Notes under the pieces: generated by a model | The model's database searches: none | Seen by the model: the letters and a program-made list of their open reading frames with translations, nothing else | What the model was told of the DNA's origin: nothing | In this document: one piece after another, positions 56,065-64,000 of the stretch | How positions within the stretch are numbered: position 1 is the stretch's first letter | How the letters are laid out: the number at the start of each line of letters is the position of its first letter | Source of the DNA: Mesorhizobium loti | GTDB lineage: Bacteria; Pseudomonadota; Alphaproteobacteria; Rhizobiales; Rhizobiaceae | Length of the DNA stretch: 64,000 nucleotides | Direction: 5' to 3' | Assembly (NCBI RefSeq): GCF_002858745.1 | Contig: NZ_PJRO01000001.1 | Location: forward strand, 124,001-188,000 | Made by a program: the position numbers and the translations under genes

Positions 56065-56297
56065 AATGTTTCAGCCTGTTGTGCTGGCACGATCATCGAA
56101 TGCTGCTGGCGCATCTTTCATTCGCTCGGCACCACCATATATAATGCTCCGGGTCCGGTATCGACAAGGCGACGAGCAGTCGCGTCAGCCGGCCTTTTTT
56201 CACGCCGCTTTCGGGCGGGAAGCCGGGTGGGGTTTCCGCTACCGCAAAAGGCAGTGGTCCGTTCAACTCGTTCCCTCTATGAAGGGGACTACGGGAG

Positions 56298-56945
56298 ATG
56301 CCTTTCATGGATGCCGCCATCAAGAAAATGATGCCGCAGTCGGCCTATATGGACAAGCCGGTCACCGACCGGCCAAGCCAGGAGGAAGTCGAGGCGGCAG
56401 TTCACACCCTTTTGCGCTGGACCGGGGATAATCCGGATCGCGAAGGGCTAGTCGACACGCCAAAGCGCGTTGCCAAGGCTTTTCGTGAAATGTTCGGCGG
56501 CTACGACATGTGCCCGGCCGAAGAACTCGGGCGTACCTTCGAGGAGGTCGCCGGCTATGACGACCTCGTCATCGTACGCGACATCACATTCCATTCGCAT
56601 TGCGAGCACCACATGGTGCCGATCATCGGCAAGGCACATGTCGGCTATCTGCCGGATGGCAAGGTCGTTGGACTCTCGAAGATCGCCCGCGTGGTCGACA
56701 TCTTCGCACATCGTCTTCAGACTCAGGAAGCGCTGACCGCGCAGATTGCCGGTGTCATCCAGGACGTGCTAAATCCGCGTGGCGTTGCGGTGATGGTCGA
56801 GGCCGAGCATATGTGCATGGCCATGCGCGGCATCCGCAAACAGGGTTCGACGACCCTGACCTCCACCTTCACCGGCAGCTTCCGGGACAATCCCGAGGAA
56901 CAGATCCGGTTCGTTACCATGGTGCGCGCCGGCAGCGGAGCTTGA
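56298..56945 (+). CDS. folE: GTP cyclohydrolase I
   Basis: Enzyme of 215 residues making 7,8-dihydroneopterin triphosphate for folate. Zn ligands Cys102, His105 and Cys173 occur in HSHCEHHM and [24 protein letters not shown] and [13 protein letters not shown] are the GTP-site blocks. GGGAGATG precedes. hisI follows by 36 bp, as usual in the order. Confidence 0.94.
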   Translation: MPFMDAAIKKMMPQSAYMDKPVTDRPSQEEVEAAVHTLLRWTGDNPDREGLVDTPKRVAKAFREMFGGYDMCPAEELGRTFEEVAGYDDLVIVRDITFHSHCEHHMVPIIGKAHVGYLPDGKVVGLSKIARVVDIFAHRLQTQEALTAQIAGVIQDVLNPRGVAVMVEAEHMCMAMRGIRKQGSTTLTSTFTGSFRDNPEEQIRFVTMVRAGSGA

Positions 56946-56981
56946 TCCGCTTCGCCGGCTCCAAACTTCCGGGATCCGGCG

Positions 56982-57440
56982 ATGACCGCTTTGCACTTTT
57001 CCGAACCATCCAGCGACAAGCGCCAACTGGAGGAAGGCGAAGCCTTCACCCCGCGCTTCGACATCAACGGCCTCGTTACCGCTGTCGTCACCGATGCCAG
57101 CGACGGCGTGCTCCTGATGGTTGCGCACATGAACGCGCAAGCACTCGCGCTGACGCTGGAGACCGGCATCGCCCACTACTGGTCGCGCTCGCGCAATGCG
57201 CTCTGGAAGAAAGGCGAGACGTCGGGCAATTTCCAGCATGTCATCGAGATCAGGACGGATTGCGACCAGGATGCAGTCTGGCTTCGCGTAAAAGTGACTG
57301 GCCACGATGCAACCTGTCACACCGGTCGGCGTTCCTGTTTTTATCGGACGGTGGCGCTTTTCGATGGCAAGGGGACGCTCGCCGGAGATGGCACCAAGCC
57401 GCTGTTCGATGCGCAGGAAACCTATCGGAAGCCTCGTTGA
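56982..57440 (+). CDS. hisI: Phosphoribosyl-AMP cyclohydrolase
   Basis: Histidine biosynthesis enzyme of 152 residues. [55 protein letters not shown] and [12 protein letters not shown] include the Zn Cys residues. It is a stand-alone form without HisE. Downstream of folE and upstream of a hairpin. Confidence 0.93.
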   Translation: MTALHFSEPSSDKRQLEEGEAFTPRFDINGLVTAVVTDASDGVLLMVAHMNAQALALTLETGIAHYWSRSRNALWKKGETSGNFQHVIEIRTDCDQDAVWLRVKVTGHDATCHTGRRSCFYRTVALFDGKGTLAGDGTKPLFDAQETYRKPR

Positions 57441-57483
57441 TTATCCCGCCGGGACGCAACTTTGTCCGATTCACGATTTCGAT

Positions 57484-57507
57484 ACGGCCATTTTGTAAGA
57501 TGGCCGT
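57484..57507 (+). terminator. Hairpin between hisI and the patatin gene
   Basis: ACGGCCAT (57484-57491) pairs with ATGGCCGT (57500-57507). No U-tract follows (GGGTTAAGGGAG, which holds the next ribosome site), so it may be an attenuating hairpin. Confidence 0.5.
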
Positions 57508-57525
57508 GGGTTAAGGGAGATTGTG

Positions 57526-58497
57526 ATGCTCGAATGGGCGTCATTGCGTGGTAGAGGTATTGTTCGCGAAGCGAATGATCCGTCGTCGTCTGACGGTGCA
57601 CCGGCGCTCAAGCATCCCAAGACATGCGGCATCGCACTGGCGCTTGGCGGCGGCGTAGCTCGTGGCTGGGCCCATATCGGGGTGCTGCGCGCCCTGGACG
57701 AGGTCGGCCTCGAAATCTCCATGATCGCGGGAACCTCGATCGGCGCGCTGGTCGGCGGCTGCTACCTTGCCGGCAAACTGGACGAACTCGAAGAGTTCGC
57801 GCGCAGTCTGACCCGGCGACGCATCTTCGGCCTGCTCGACATCAACCTGCACGGCAATGGTTTGTTCGGCGGCATGAAGCTGGACGCGCGACTGCGCGAA
57901 CATCTCGACGGTCTTCGCATTGAAGGACTGCCCAAGCCATTCGTTGCCGTCGCAACGGAAGTCAGAACGGGCCACGAAATCTGGATCAACCAGGGCTCGA
58001 TGGTTACCGCCATGCGTGCGTCCTATGCCCTGCCCGGGGTTTTCGAGCCGGTCAACTGCAATGGTCGTATCTTGGCCGACGGCGCGCTGGTAAACCCGGT
58101 TCCGGTATCGGTATGCCGTGCCTATGAGCAGCCGATGGTGGTGGCAGTGAACCTCCACTATGACCTTTTTGGTCGCGCGGCCGTCATCAAGCACAATGCC
58201 GGCGAACTCGTCATACAGAAAGACGCGAAAAGACCCGGCCGCTTCGACCCCAATGCCACAGAGCAGGGAACGCGACTTGGCATTACCGGCATGATGGTAG
58301 AAGCCTTCAACATCATCCAGGATCGCATTTCGCGCGCCCGCATGGCCGGCGATCCACCAGATTTGTCGCTACAGCCCAAGCTCGGCCATATTGGGCTGAG
58401 TGAATTCCATCGCGCCGACGAGGCAATCCGCCTCGGCTATGAGGCCACGATGGCGCATATCGAAGAACTGAAACGATTGCAGGCCGTTCTGGCTTAG
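57526..58497 (+). CDS. Patatin-like phospholipase (RssA type)
   Basis: Protein of 323 residues. The oxyanion motif GGGVARG (41-47), nucleophile elbow GTSIG (69-73, Ser71) and catalytic Asp in ADGALVNPVP give the Ser-Asp dyad. GGGAG lies upstream of ATG 57526 (a GTG three bases earlier is possible). No signal peptide. Convergent with recJ. Confidence 0.88.
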   Translation: MLEWASLRGRGIVREANDPSSSDGAPALKHPKTCGIALALGGGVARGWAHIGVLRALDEVGLEISMIAGTSIGALVGGCYLAGKLDELEEFARSLTRRRIFGLLDINLHGNGLFGGMKLDARLREHLDGLRIEGLPKPFVAVATEVRTGHEIWINQGSMVTAMRASYALPGVFEPVNCNGRILADGALVNPVPVSVCRAYEQPMVVAVNLHYDLFGRAAVIKHNAGELVIQKDAKRPGRFDPNATEQGTRLGITGMMVEAFNIIQDRISRARMAGDPPDLSLQPKLGHIGLSEFHRADEAIRLGYEATMAHIEELKRLQAVLA

Positions 58498-58546
58498 CCG
58501 GCAAATCCTGTACCGCAGATGGCATCGTGATGACGACGTCCGCCGG

Positions 58547-60331
58547 TCAAGCTATCGCCGCATCGGTGATGCGGAACTGCACGCTGCGGCTGCCGTTCCA
58601 ATAGTTTCCCGAGACCGAACCTGCCACATGCAAGGTCTTTCCCCTGCTCTTGAACAGGAATTCGCCGAGGGTGGTGTCGACCGCGCGGAAGGCCATCGCC
58701 TGGATGCGCCCGCCGCTTTCCGAAGTCAGATCAACGCGGATGTGATTGGTGCCAACGGCCCGCGCGTCGGCCAACCGGTGACGCGGCAGCACGAAGAGCG
58801 GCTGTACATGGCCTGTGCCGTAGGGCCCCGCCTTTTCCAGCGTGTCGAGCAGCATGAGCGTCGCTCCCTCCGCGGCCAGCGCACCATCCACCAGCAGGCT
58901 TTCCTCGTCACGCAGGCGGAACACATCAGCCGCCGCGCGATCCTCGAAGAAGGCGCGCAAAGCGCCGAGCTTTTCGCGTTCGACGGTAATGCCTGCCGCC
59001 ATGGCGTGGCCGCCTCCCTTGACGATCAGGCCAGCCTCAGCGGCCTCCCGCACCAGCCTGCCAAGGTCGAAACCGACAACCGAGCGCCCCGAGCCTGTAC
59101 CAATACCATTGGCGTTGAAGGCAATGGCAAAGGACGGCCGCCGCGCGTGGTCCTTCAGCCGCGAGGCGATCAGCCCGACAATGCCGGGATGCCAGCTGTC
59201 GGAGGCTGTAACGATCACCGCTGGGCCTTGCCCGCCGGCCAATTCGGCATCGGCCTCGGCCCGGGCCTGGGCAAGCATTTCCAGCTCCATGGTCTGACGC
59301 TCCTGGTTCAACCGGTCGAGCGTTTCAGCAATGGTGCGGGCTTCGGCGGGATCATCCGTCGCCAGCAGGCGGCTGCCCAGAGCAGCATCGCCAATGCGGC
59401 CACCGGCATTGATGCGCGGGCCGATCAGGAAAGACAGATGAAAGGTGTTGACCGGTTCGCCGATGCGCGAAACACGCGCGAGTTCGGCCAGACCGACATT
59501 CCTTTGCTGGCGTACGACCTGCAGCCCCTTGACGACGAAGGCGCGGTTGACGCCAACGAGCGGCACGACATCGCAGACCGTCGCCAGGGCGACGAGATCG
59601 AGCATGGCGAGCAGATCCGGCCTCGGGGCATCCGGCACCCGTTCACGCAGCAGCTTCGCAGTTTGCACCAGTGTCAGAAAAACCACGCCGGCGGCGCACA
59701 GGTGCCCTTGCCCGGAAAGATCATCCTCACGGTTCGGATTGACGATGGCGGTTGCCTCAGGCAGCGCACCGCCAACCTGATGATGGTCCAGCACCACGAC
59801 ATCGGCACCGGCTTCCTTGGCAGCATCGATGGAGGCCGCACTGTTGGTACCGCAGTCGACAGTGACGATAAGGGTCGCGCCTCGCCCCACCAGTTCGCGC
59901 ATGGCGTCCGGGTTGGGGCCATAGCCCTCGAAGATCCGATCGGGGATATAGATTTCCGACGGTACCGAGAAAGACGCCAGGAACCGCTTGAGCAGCGCCG
60001 AGGAGGCGGCACCGTCGACGTCGTAATCGCCAAAAATAGCGACCCTCTCACCACGAACTATCGCCTCGGCCAACCGCACGGCAGCCTTGTCCATATCGGT
60101 CAACGATGCGGGATCAGGCAGAAGATCGCGGATGGTGGGATCAAGGAAACGCTCGGTGCCGACCGCTGTCACGCCGCGTCCTGCCAGAACACGCGCGACG
60201 ATGTCCGGCACGCCGTGGCCTTGGGCTATGGCCAACGCGGTCATATCCTGCCGCTCGGACAGCCTGTGCACCCAGGCAAGCCCGGTGGCTGATCGCCTGA
60301 CATCGAGGAAGAACCGCTTTTCACCGGTCAT
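58547..60331 (-). CDS. recJ: Single-stranded-DNA-specific exonuclease RecJ
   Basis: Exonuclease of 594 residues. FGDYDVDGAASSALL (about 100-114), TVDCGTNSAASI, LDHHQVGGALPEATAIVNPN (DHH at 182-184) and the DHHA1 motif GGGHAMAAGIT are the catalytic blocks; an OB-like C-terminus follows. It digests 5'-ended ssDNA in recombination and mismatch repair. 62 bp after glpX. Confidence 0.94.
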   Translation of the reverse strand: MTGEKRFFLDVRRSATGLAWVHRLSERQDMTALAIAQGHGVPDIVARVLAGRGVTAVGTERFLDPTIRDLLPDPASLTDMDKAAVRLAEAIVRGERVAIFGDYDVDGAASSALLKRFLASFSVPSEIYIPDRIFEGYGPNPDAMRELVGRGATLIVTVDCGTNSAASIDAAKEAGADVVVLDHHQVGGALPEATAIVNPNREDDLSGQGHLCAAGVVFLTLVQTAKLLRERVPDAPRPDLLAMLDLVALATVCDVVPLVGVNRAFVVKGLQVVRQQRNVGLAELARVSRIGEPVNTFHLSFLIGPRINAGGRIGDAALGSRLLATDDPAEARTIAETLDRLNQERQTMELEMLAQARAEADAELAGGQGPAVIVTASDSWHPGIVGLIASRLKDHARRPSFAIAFNANGIGTGSGRSVVGFDLGRLVREAAEAGLIVKGGGHAMAAGITVEREKLGALRAFFEDRAAADVFRLRDEESLLVDGALAAEGATLMLLDTLEKAGPYGTGHVQPLFVLPRHRLADARAVGTNHIRVDLTSESGGRIQAMAFRAVDTTLGEFLFKSRGKTLHVAGSVSGNYWNGSRSVQFRITDAAIA

Positions 60332-60393
60332 GCGGGACTACCATTCGCCGTATTGAGCCACATGAGGGCTCAATACGGCGAAACCGGCAAAAA

Positions 60394-61377
60394 TCAAAAC
60401 TTATCGAGGTCCTGGTGGCGCGCCTTGATCTCTCGCACCGTGCGCGAGGAGGAACGCAGCACGATCGTATCGGTGGTGATGTAGTTGCCACCAAACTTCA
60501 CGCCAGCGAGCATATTGCCGTCCGTGACACCTGTTGCTGCAAACAGCACGTCGCCGCGCGCCATTTCGTCGACGCGATAGACCTTGTTCGGATCCGCAAT
60601 GCCCATCTTGGCGGCACGCGCGACCTTTTCCGGTGTATCGAGGATGAGCCGGCCCTGCATCTGGCCGCCGGTACAGCGCAAGGCCGCTGCGGCCAGAACG
60701 CCTTCGGGTGCGCCACCCGAGCCGATATAGATGTCGATGCCGGTCTCTTCCGGGTCGGTGGTGTGGATGACGCCGGCAACATCACCGTCGCCGATCAGGC
60801 GGATAGCCGCGCCAGTTGCGCGCACAGCCTCGATCAGCTTGGCATGACGGGGCCGGTCGAGAATGCAAGCGGTGACCTCGTTCACCGGCACACCTTTCGC
60901 CTTCGCAAGGCTGGCAATGTTGTCGGCCGGGGAAGCGTCGATGTCGATCGTGCCTTCCGGATAGCCAGGGCCGATGGCGATCTTGTCCATGTAGACATCC
61001 GGCGCGAACAGCAGGCTGCCTTTTTCGGCGATCGCGATGACGGCCAGCGCATTCGGCAGGTTCTTGGCGCAGATCGTGGTGCCTTCGAGCGGATCCAGCG
61101 CGATATCGACGGCCGGTCCCTTGCCGGTGCCGACTTCTTCGCCGATGTAGAGCATCGGCGCCTCGTCGCGCTCACCCTCGCCGATGACTACGGTGCCCTT
61201 GATGTTGAGGCGGTTCAGCTCAGACCGCATGGCATCGACCGCGACCTGATCGGCCGCCTTCTCATCGCCGCGCCCGCGCAGCCTGGCTGCAGCAACGGCG
61301 GCACGCTCGGTGACGCGTACCAGTTCCATGGTGAGAATTCGGTCAAGACCGGCGATCGTGTTCGAAACAGCATTCAT
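60394..61377 (-). CDS. glpX: Class II fructose-1,6-bisphosphatase
   Basis: Enzyme of 327 residues of gluconeogenesis. GEGERDEAPMLYIGEEVG and DPLEGTT hold the metal and phosphate residues; KGSLLFAPDVYMDK and IGSGGAPEGVLAAAAL follow. ATG 61377 was chosen; the frame extends to 61434 without a family match. In Rhizobiales hom often precedes glpX; here it does not. The 246-bp gap upstream contains a palindrome at 61490-61501. Confidence 0.93.
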   Translation of the reverse strand: MNAVSNTIAGLDRILTMELVRVTERAAVAAARLRGRGDEKAADQVAVDAMRSELNRLNIKGTVVIGEGERDEAPMLYIGEEVGTGKGPAVDIALDPLEGTTICAKNLPNALAVIAIAEKGSLLFAPDVYMDKIAIGPGYPEGTIDIDASPADNIASLAKAKGVPVNEVTACILDRPRHAKLIEAVRATGAAIRLIGDGDVAGVIHTTDPEETGIDIYIGSGGAPEGVLAAAALRCTGGQMQGRLILDTPEKVARAAKMGIADPNKVYRVDEMARGDVLFAATGVTDGNMLAGVKFGGNYITTDTIVLRSSSRTVREIKARHQDLDKF

Positions 61378-61489
61378 GAAGTGGAAATCCTCATTTGCAA
61401 CGCGCCAAAGGCGCAGGCGCGCTTCTTGTGTCAAAGCCTCATGACAACAGCAAGACCCGGAGAGAAGCTTTCCCGGCCAAGAAACAATA

Positions 61490-61501
61490 TCAATCGATTG
61501 A
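61490..61501 (-). promoter_or_regulatory. TCAATCGATTGA palindrome upstream of glpX
   Basis: A perfect 12-bp palindrome 113 bp before the glpX ATG. It has no assigned binding protein. A chance palindrome of this length is possible. Confidence 0.3.
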
Positions 61502-61623
61502 AAGAGATACCGGCTTTTTCTGCTGTGCTGCAGCGCCGGATTTGTCCCTAGTCAGGTTGCCGTGTACGCAATGGCAGCCTGCAAATCATTCAACCCGATG
61601 GGGCGTACAAGACGCGATGTCTA

Positions 61624-62574
61624 TCAAGCACCGACGTCGTCCAGAAAGTCTGCCGTCGGCACGAAGAACAGGCACCCCGTGACTGCACGGCTGAAGTCGA
61701 GCAGATGGTCATAGGTGCCCGGCGGGTTGCCGATGAACATATTCTCGAGCATTTTCTCGATGCGGTGCGGAGAACGGGCGTAGCCGATGAAATAGGTGCC
61801 GAACTCACCCTTGCCGATCTCACCGAACGGCATGTTGTCGCGCAGGATCTGCAGCTGTTTGCCGTCTTCCTCGATCGAGGTCAGGACATTGTGGGCGTAG
61901 GGCTTCTTTTCTGAATCGCGCTGCTCGATGTCGGAGAGCTTGTGGCGCCCGATGATGTTCTCCTGCTCTTCGACCGGTATCTTGTTCCATCGCTCGACGT
62001 CATGCAGGTATTTCTGGACGATCACATAGCTGCCGCCGGCGAAGGGCGCATCTTCCTCGCCGATGATGGTGGCATCCGCCGCCGCCTGGTCGACTGGATT
62101 CTCGGTGCCGTCCACGAAGCCGATCAAGTCGCGATCGTCGAAGAACTTGAAGCCATGCACTTCGTCCACCGTGGCGACGGCGCCGCCCAACCGCGACATG
62201 ATGTGCGTGGCCAGCTCGAAGCACAGATCCATGCTCGCCGCACGGAGATGAAAAAGTATATCGCCGGGGGTAGAAACCGCGTGGTGTACACCATGAATTT
62301 CACGGAACGGATGCAGATCCTTTGGCCTTGGCGCACCAAACAGCCTGTCCCAGGCCCGCGAACCAAACCCCATGACACAGGAGAGCTGCCCTTCGAGATC
62401 ACGGAACCCGACACCACGCAGCAAGCTTGACAGGTCGGCGCAGAGGTCGCGAACCGTTTCCTCTGCCTCGGGCCCAGGATCGATCGTCACCACCAGGAAA
62501 ATGGCGGCGCGCGTAAGCCTGCTTGCAACCGATTGAGAGACTGGGGAGGGAAGACTTGAGACCATTTTGCCCAT
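61624..62574 (-). CDS. Dyp-type heme peroxidase (YfeX-like)
   Basis: Peroxidase of 316 residues; the ATG at 62574 was preferred to TTG at 62577. The GxxDG motif is IGFVDGTENP, the candidate proximal His is in GRHKLSD, and the distal Arg and Asn-Met-Pro-Phe-Gly (RDNMPFGEIGKGE) follow. No Tat signal, so cytoplasmic, class B. Divergent from the lyase gene. Confidence 0.9.
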   Translation of the reverse strand: MGKMVSSLPSPVSQSVASRLTRAAIFLVVTIDPGPEAEETVRDLCADLSSLLRGVGFRDLEGQLSCVMGFGSRAWDRLFGAPRPKDLHPFREIHGVHHAVSTPGDILFHLRAASMDLCFELATHIMSRLGGAVATVDEVHGFKFFDDRDLIGFVDGTENPVDQAAADATIIGEEDAPFAGGSYVIVQKYLHDVERWNKIPVEEQENIIGRHKLSDIEQRDSEKKPYAHNVLTSIEEDGKQLQILRDNMPFGEIGKGEFGTYFIGYARSPHRIEKMLENMFIGNPPGTYDHLLDFSRAVTGCLFFVPTADFLDDVGA

Positions 62575-62699
62575 CAACCGTCATCGAGCGTCAGCAACTG
62601 ATACGATGCAACGGCGCAGGTCGATCTACAAGTTTCGATATCCATAAATGCCGTGTTCTCCGAAAGATGCTGCCTGCTGACCGGATCTGGCCCATCGGG

Positions 62700-62761
62700 A
62701 TGCTCCTTCGGGGGGCTTGACCCCCGAAGTGCAACAGCAGCACTTCGTGTCTTCTGAGCAT
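62700..62761 (+). ncRNA. Structured 5' leader, candidate cis-regulatory RNA
   Basis: P1: ATGCTC (62700-62705) with GAGCAT (62756-62761). P2: CTTCGGGGG (62706-62714) with CCCCCGAAG (62721-62729). P3: CGAAGTGC (62725-62732) with GCACTTCG (62740-62747). P2 and P3 share CGAAG, so they exclude each other. It lies 15 nt before the lyase ATG and may control ribosome access. No known riboswitch consensus recognised. Confidence 0.45.
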
Positions 62762-62776
62762 ATTGGGGACGCTCCG

Positions 62777-64000
62777 ATGACAGTCGTCGTTACCACCAGA
62801 CAGGATATCAACCTCGAGACCGTGTTGCGTGTCGCCTGGCAGAACGAGCCGGTAACACTCAGCGACGCCGCTCTTTCCGAAATCGCCCGCTGCCGAACCG
62901 CATTCCTCAACCTCATCGACAACGACCCATCGGTCGTCATTTATGGCGTGACGACAGCAATGGGCGAGCTTGCCCACACGCGTCTTTCCACCGACGAACG
63001 CGAGCGTCATGCCCGAATAAAAGCCTTTGCCGCCGCGACCTCCTTTGGCGACCCCTTCCCTGAGCGTGTCGTGCGCGCCATGGTGTTTGCACGGCTGGCC
63101 AATTTCGTGGAAGGCCATGCGGCGACCACCACACGGATAGCGCTTGCGGTAGCGGACATGCTCGGCGGTCGGCCAATGCCAACGGTTGCCTCTTCCGGCC
63201 AAGGCGGGGCCGGAGAAATCCTCGCCCTCTACCCCCTGTTCGCCGAACTGACTTCGCGCCTTGATCTCGAAGTCAAGGAACGTGGCTCGCTGATCAACGG
63301 CTCGCCATGCGCGGCAGCGCTCGTTGCCGACAGCGCGATTGCCGCAAAACGACGACTGCGACGAGCCGGGCAGGCCTTCGCCCTTTCGATCGAAGCATTC
63401 CGGGCACCGCTTGAGCACTATGATGCGGCGCTCGAGACCCTCTGGGGCGACGAGCACGAAGCAGCGGCCCTGAGGGGCCTGCGCACGCTCCTCGAAGGCG
63501 GAACAAACGCACGGCGCAACTACCAGGCGCCTGTCAGCTTTCGTATCGTGCCCCGGGTCCTCGGCCAGGCACACCGCGCCCTTGCCACCGCCGAACGCGC
63601 AGCGACAATTTCGCTGCGTTCAGCCTCCGACAATCCCGTCTTCGTCCCGCCGGACAACGAACATATCTACGGCCGCTGCATCAGCACCGGCGGCTATCAC
63701 AATGCCATGGCAGCGCCCGCTCTGGACGACCTTGCGGCGATCTGGGCGGATCTTTGCCTGCTGTGCGACCGCCATGGATCCAAGCTGCTGAACGGTGCGG
63801 TATCGCATCTACCCAATCTGCTCATGGTCGATCGGCATCAGAGCGACAGCGATGGACATGGTGCGCTCGGTTATGTCCCCATGGCTTCAACGGGATATCT
63901 GGAACAGGCGAAACTGGCGGCGCAGACGACCTTGATCCCGGGCACGGAGTCGGCCGGCTCAGGTCAGGATGACGTGGCAACGACGGCCTTCATCGCCTGG
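62777..64000 (+). CDS. HAL/PAL-family aromatic amino acid lyase-like protein, partial
   Basis: N-terminal 408 residues; the gene continues past the window. Tyr56 in YGVTTAMGELAHTRL, KERGSLINGSPC, NYQAPVSFRIVPRVLGQ, SDNPVF, STGGYHNAM and GSGQDDVA align with the core of histidine/phenylalanine ammonia-lyases. The MIO-forming Ala-Ser-Gly is not recognisable: the region reads VASSGQGGAGEILAL (137-151). MIO-dependent chemistry is doubtful. GGGGA precedes the ATG. Divergent from a peroxidase gene and preceded by a structured leader. Confidence 0.75.
   Translation, partial: MTVVVTTRQDINLETVLRVAWQNEPVTLSDAALSEIARCRTAFLNLIDNDPSVVIYGVTTAMGELAHTRLSTDERERHARIKAFAAATSFGDPFPERVVRAMVFARLANFVEGHAATTTRIALAVADMLGGRPMPTVASSGQGGAGEILALYPLFAELTSRLDLEVKERGSLINGSPCAAALVADSAIAAKRRLRRAGQAFALSIEAFRAPLEHYDAALETLWGDEHEAAALRGLRTLLEGGTNARRNYQAPVSFRIVPRVLGQAHRALATAERAATISLRSASDNPVFVPPDNEHIYGRCISTGGYHNAMAAPALDDLAAIWADLCLLCDRHGSKLLNGAVSHLPNLLMVDRHQSDSDGHGALGYVPMASTGYLEQAKLAAQTTLIPGTESAGSGQDDVATTAFIAW

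Noticed and set aside
58628..60292. A 554-codon open frame opposite recJ
   Set aside because: It mirrors the recJ coding frame and has no recognisable motif or ribosome site.

Overview
The window looks like a chromosomal segment of a Rhizobiales alphaproteobacterium, most likely Phyllobacteriaceae (Mesorhizobium-like). The grounds are: high GC; a gene order around an IscU-like gene, folE, hisI and a patatin gene, and recJ next to glpX, that is familiar in that group; DUF445, DUF1344, DUF2842 and phasin genes; a CUT1 sugar importer beside an AraC regulator; and several short palindromic intergenic mosaic elements of the kind common in rhizobia. I see no rRNA, tRNA, CRISPR array, insertion sequence or phage gene. 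Genus level is inference.

Layout. 1-3.2 kb: a sulfonate operon, tauABC followed by an SsuD-type monooxygenase cut by the window edge. 3.4-13.2 kb: an alpha-galactoside locus in two blocks around an AraC-type regulator (two SDR dehydrogenases, two permeases and a binding protein on one side; ATPase, GH4 alpha-galactosidase and an outer-membrane protein on the other). 13.5-20.4 kb: cutC with a GNAT gene, an oxalate/formate-type MFS carrier with a 39-residue companion, an exported amidohydrolase, a methyltransferase and an NmrA-like protein. 20.5-24.4 kb: coxS-coxL-coxM of the form II type. 24.6-27.9 kb: a FIST sensor, a hybrid histidine kinase and a LuxR-type response regulator, resembling the NO-responsive NosP/NahK system. 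28.1-30.5 kb: an FAH hydrolase, a maleylacetoacetate isomerase-type GST and a zinc alcohol dehydrogenase.

30.5-44.2 kb is a storage-lipid region. The operon fadD-maoC-phaC-phaZ, whose synthase and depolymerase resemble the medium-chain PHA enzymes of Pseudomonas, is divergent from a wax ester synthase/DGAT and a lipase. A HerA-like ATPase, an FMN hydroxy-acid oxidase, a VOC protein, two unrelated phasins and DUF445 follow. The second phasin promoter carries two TGC-N3-GCA palindromes, one over its -35 element. 44.3-49.9 kb: DUF1344, a universal stress protein with a perfect FNR/FixK box, agmatinase, argC, a phosphotransferase, ctaA and DUF2842. 50-55.5 kb: exopolysaccharide genes, including an ExoP/Wzc-like protein whose kinase domain has lost its nucleotide-binding motifs. 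55.6-61.4 kb: IscU-like protein, folE, hisI, patatin, recJ and glpX. 61.6-64 kb: a Dyp-type peroxidase and, divergently, a partial HAL/PAL-family lyase that lacks a recognisable MIO triad and is preceded by a structured, possibly switching, leader.

The points most worth following are the fatty-acid-to-PHA/wax-ester module and its phasin switch, the FIST/kinase/regulator set, the degenerate ExoP kinase domain, the MIO-less lyase with its leader, and mosaic elements that supply the stop codons of neighbouring genes.
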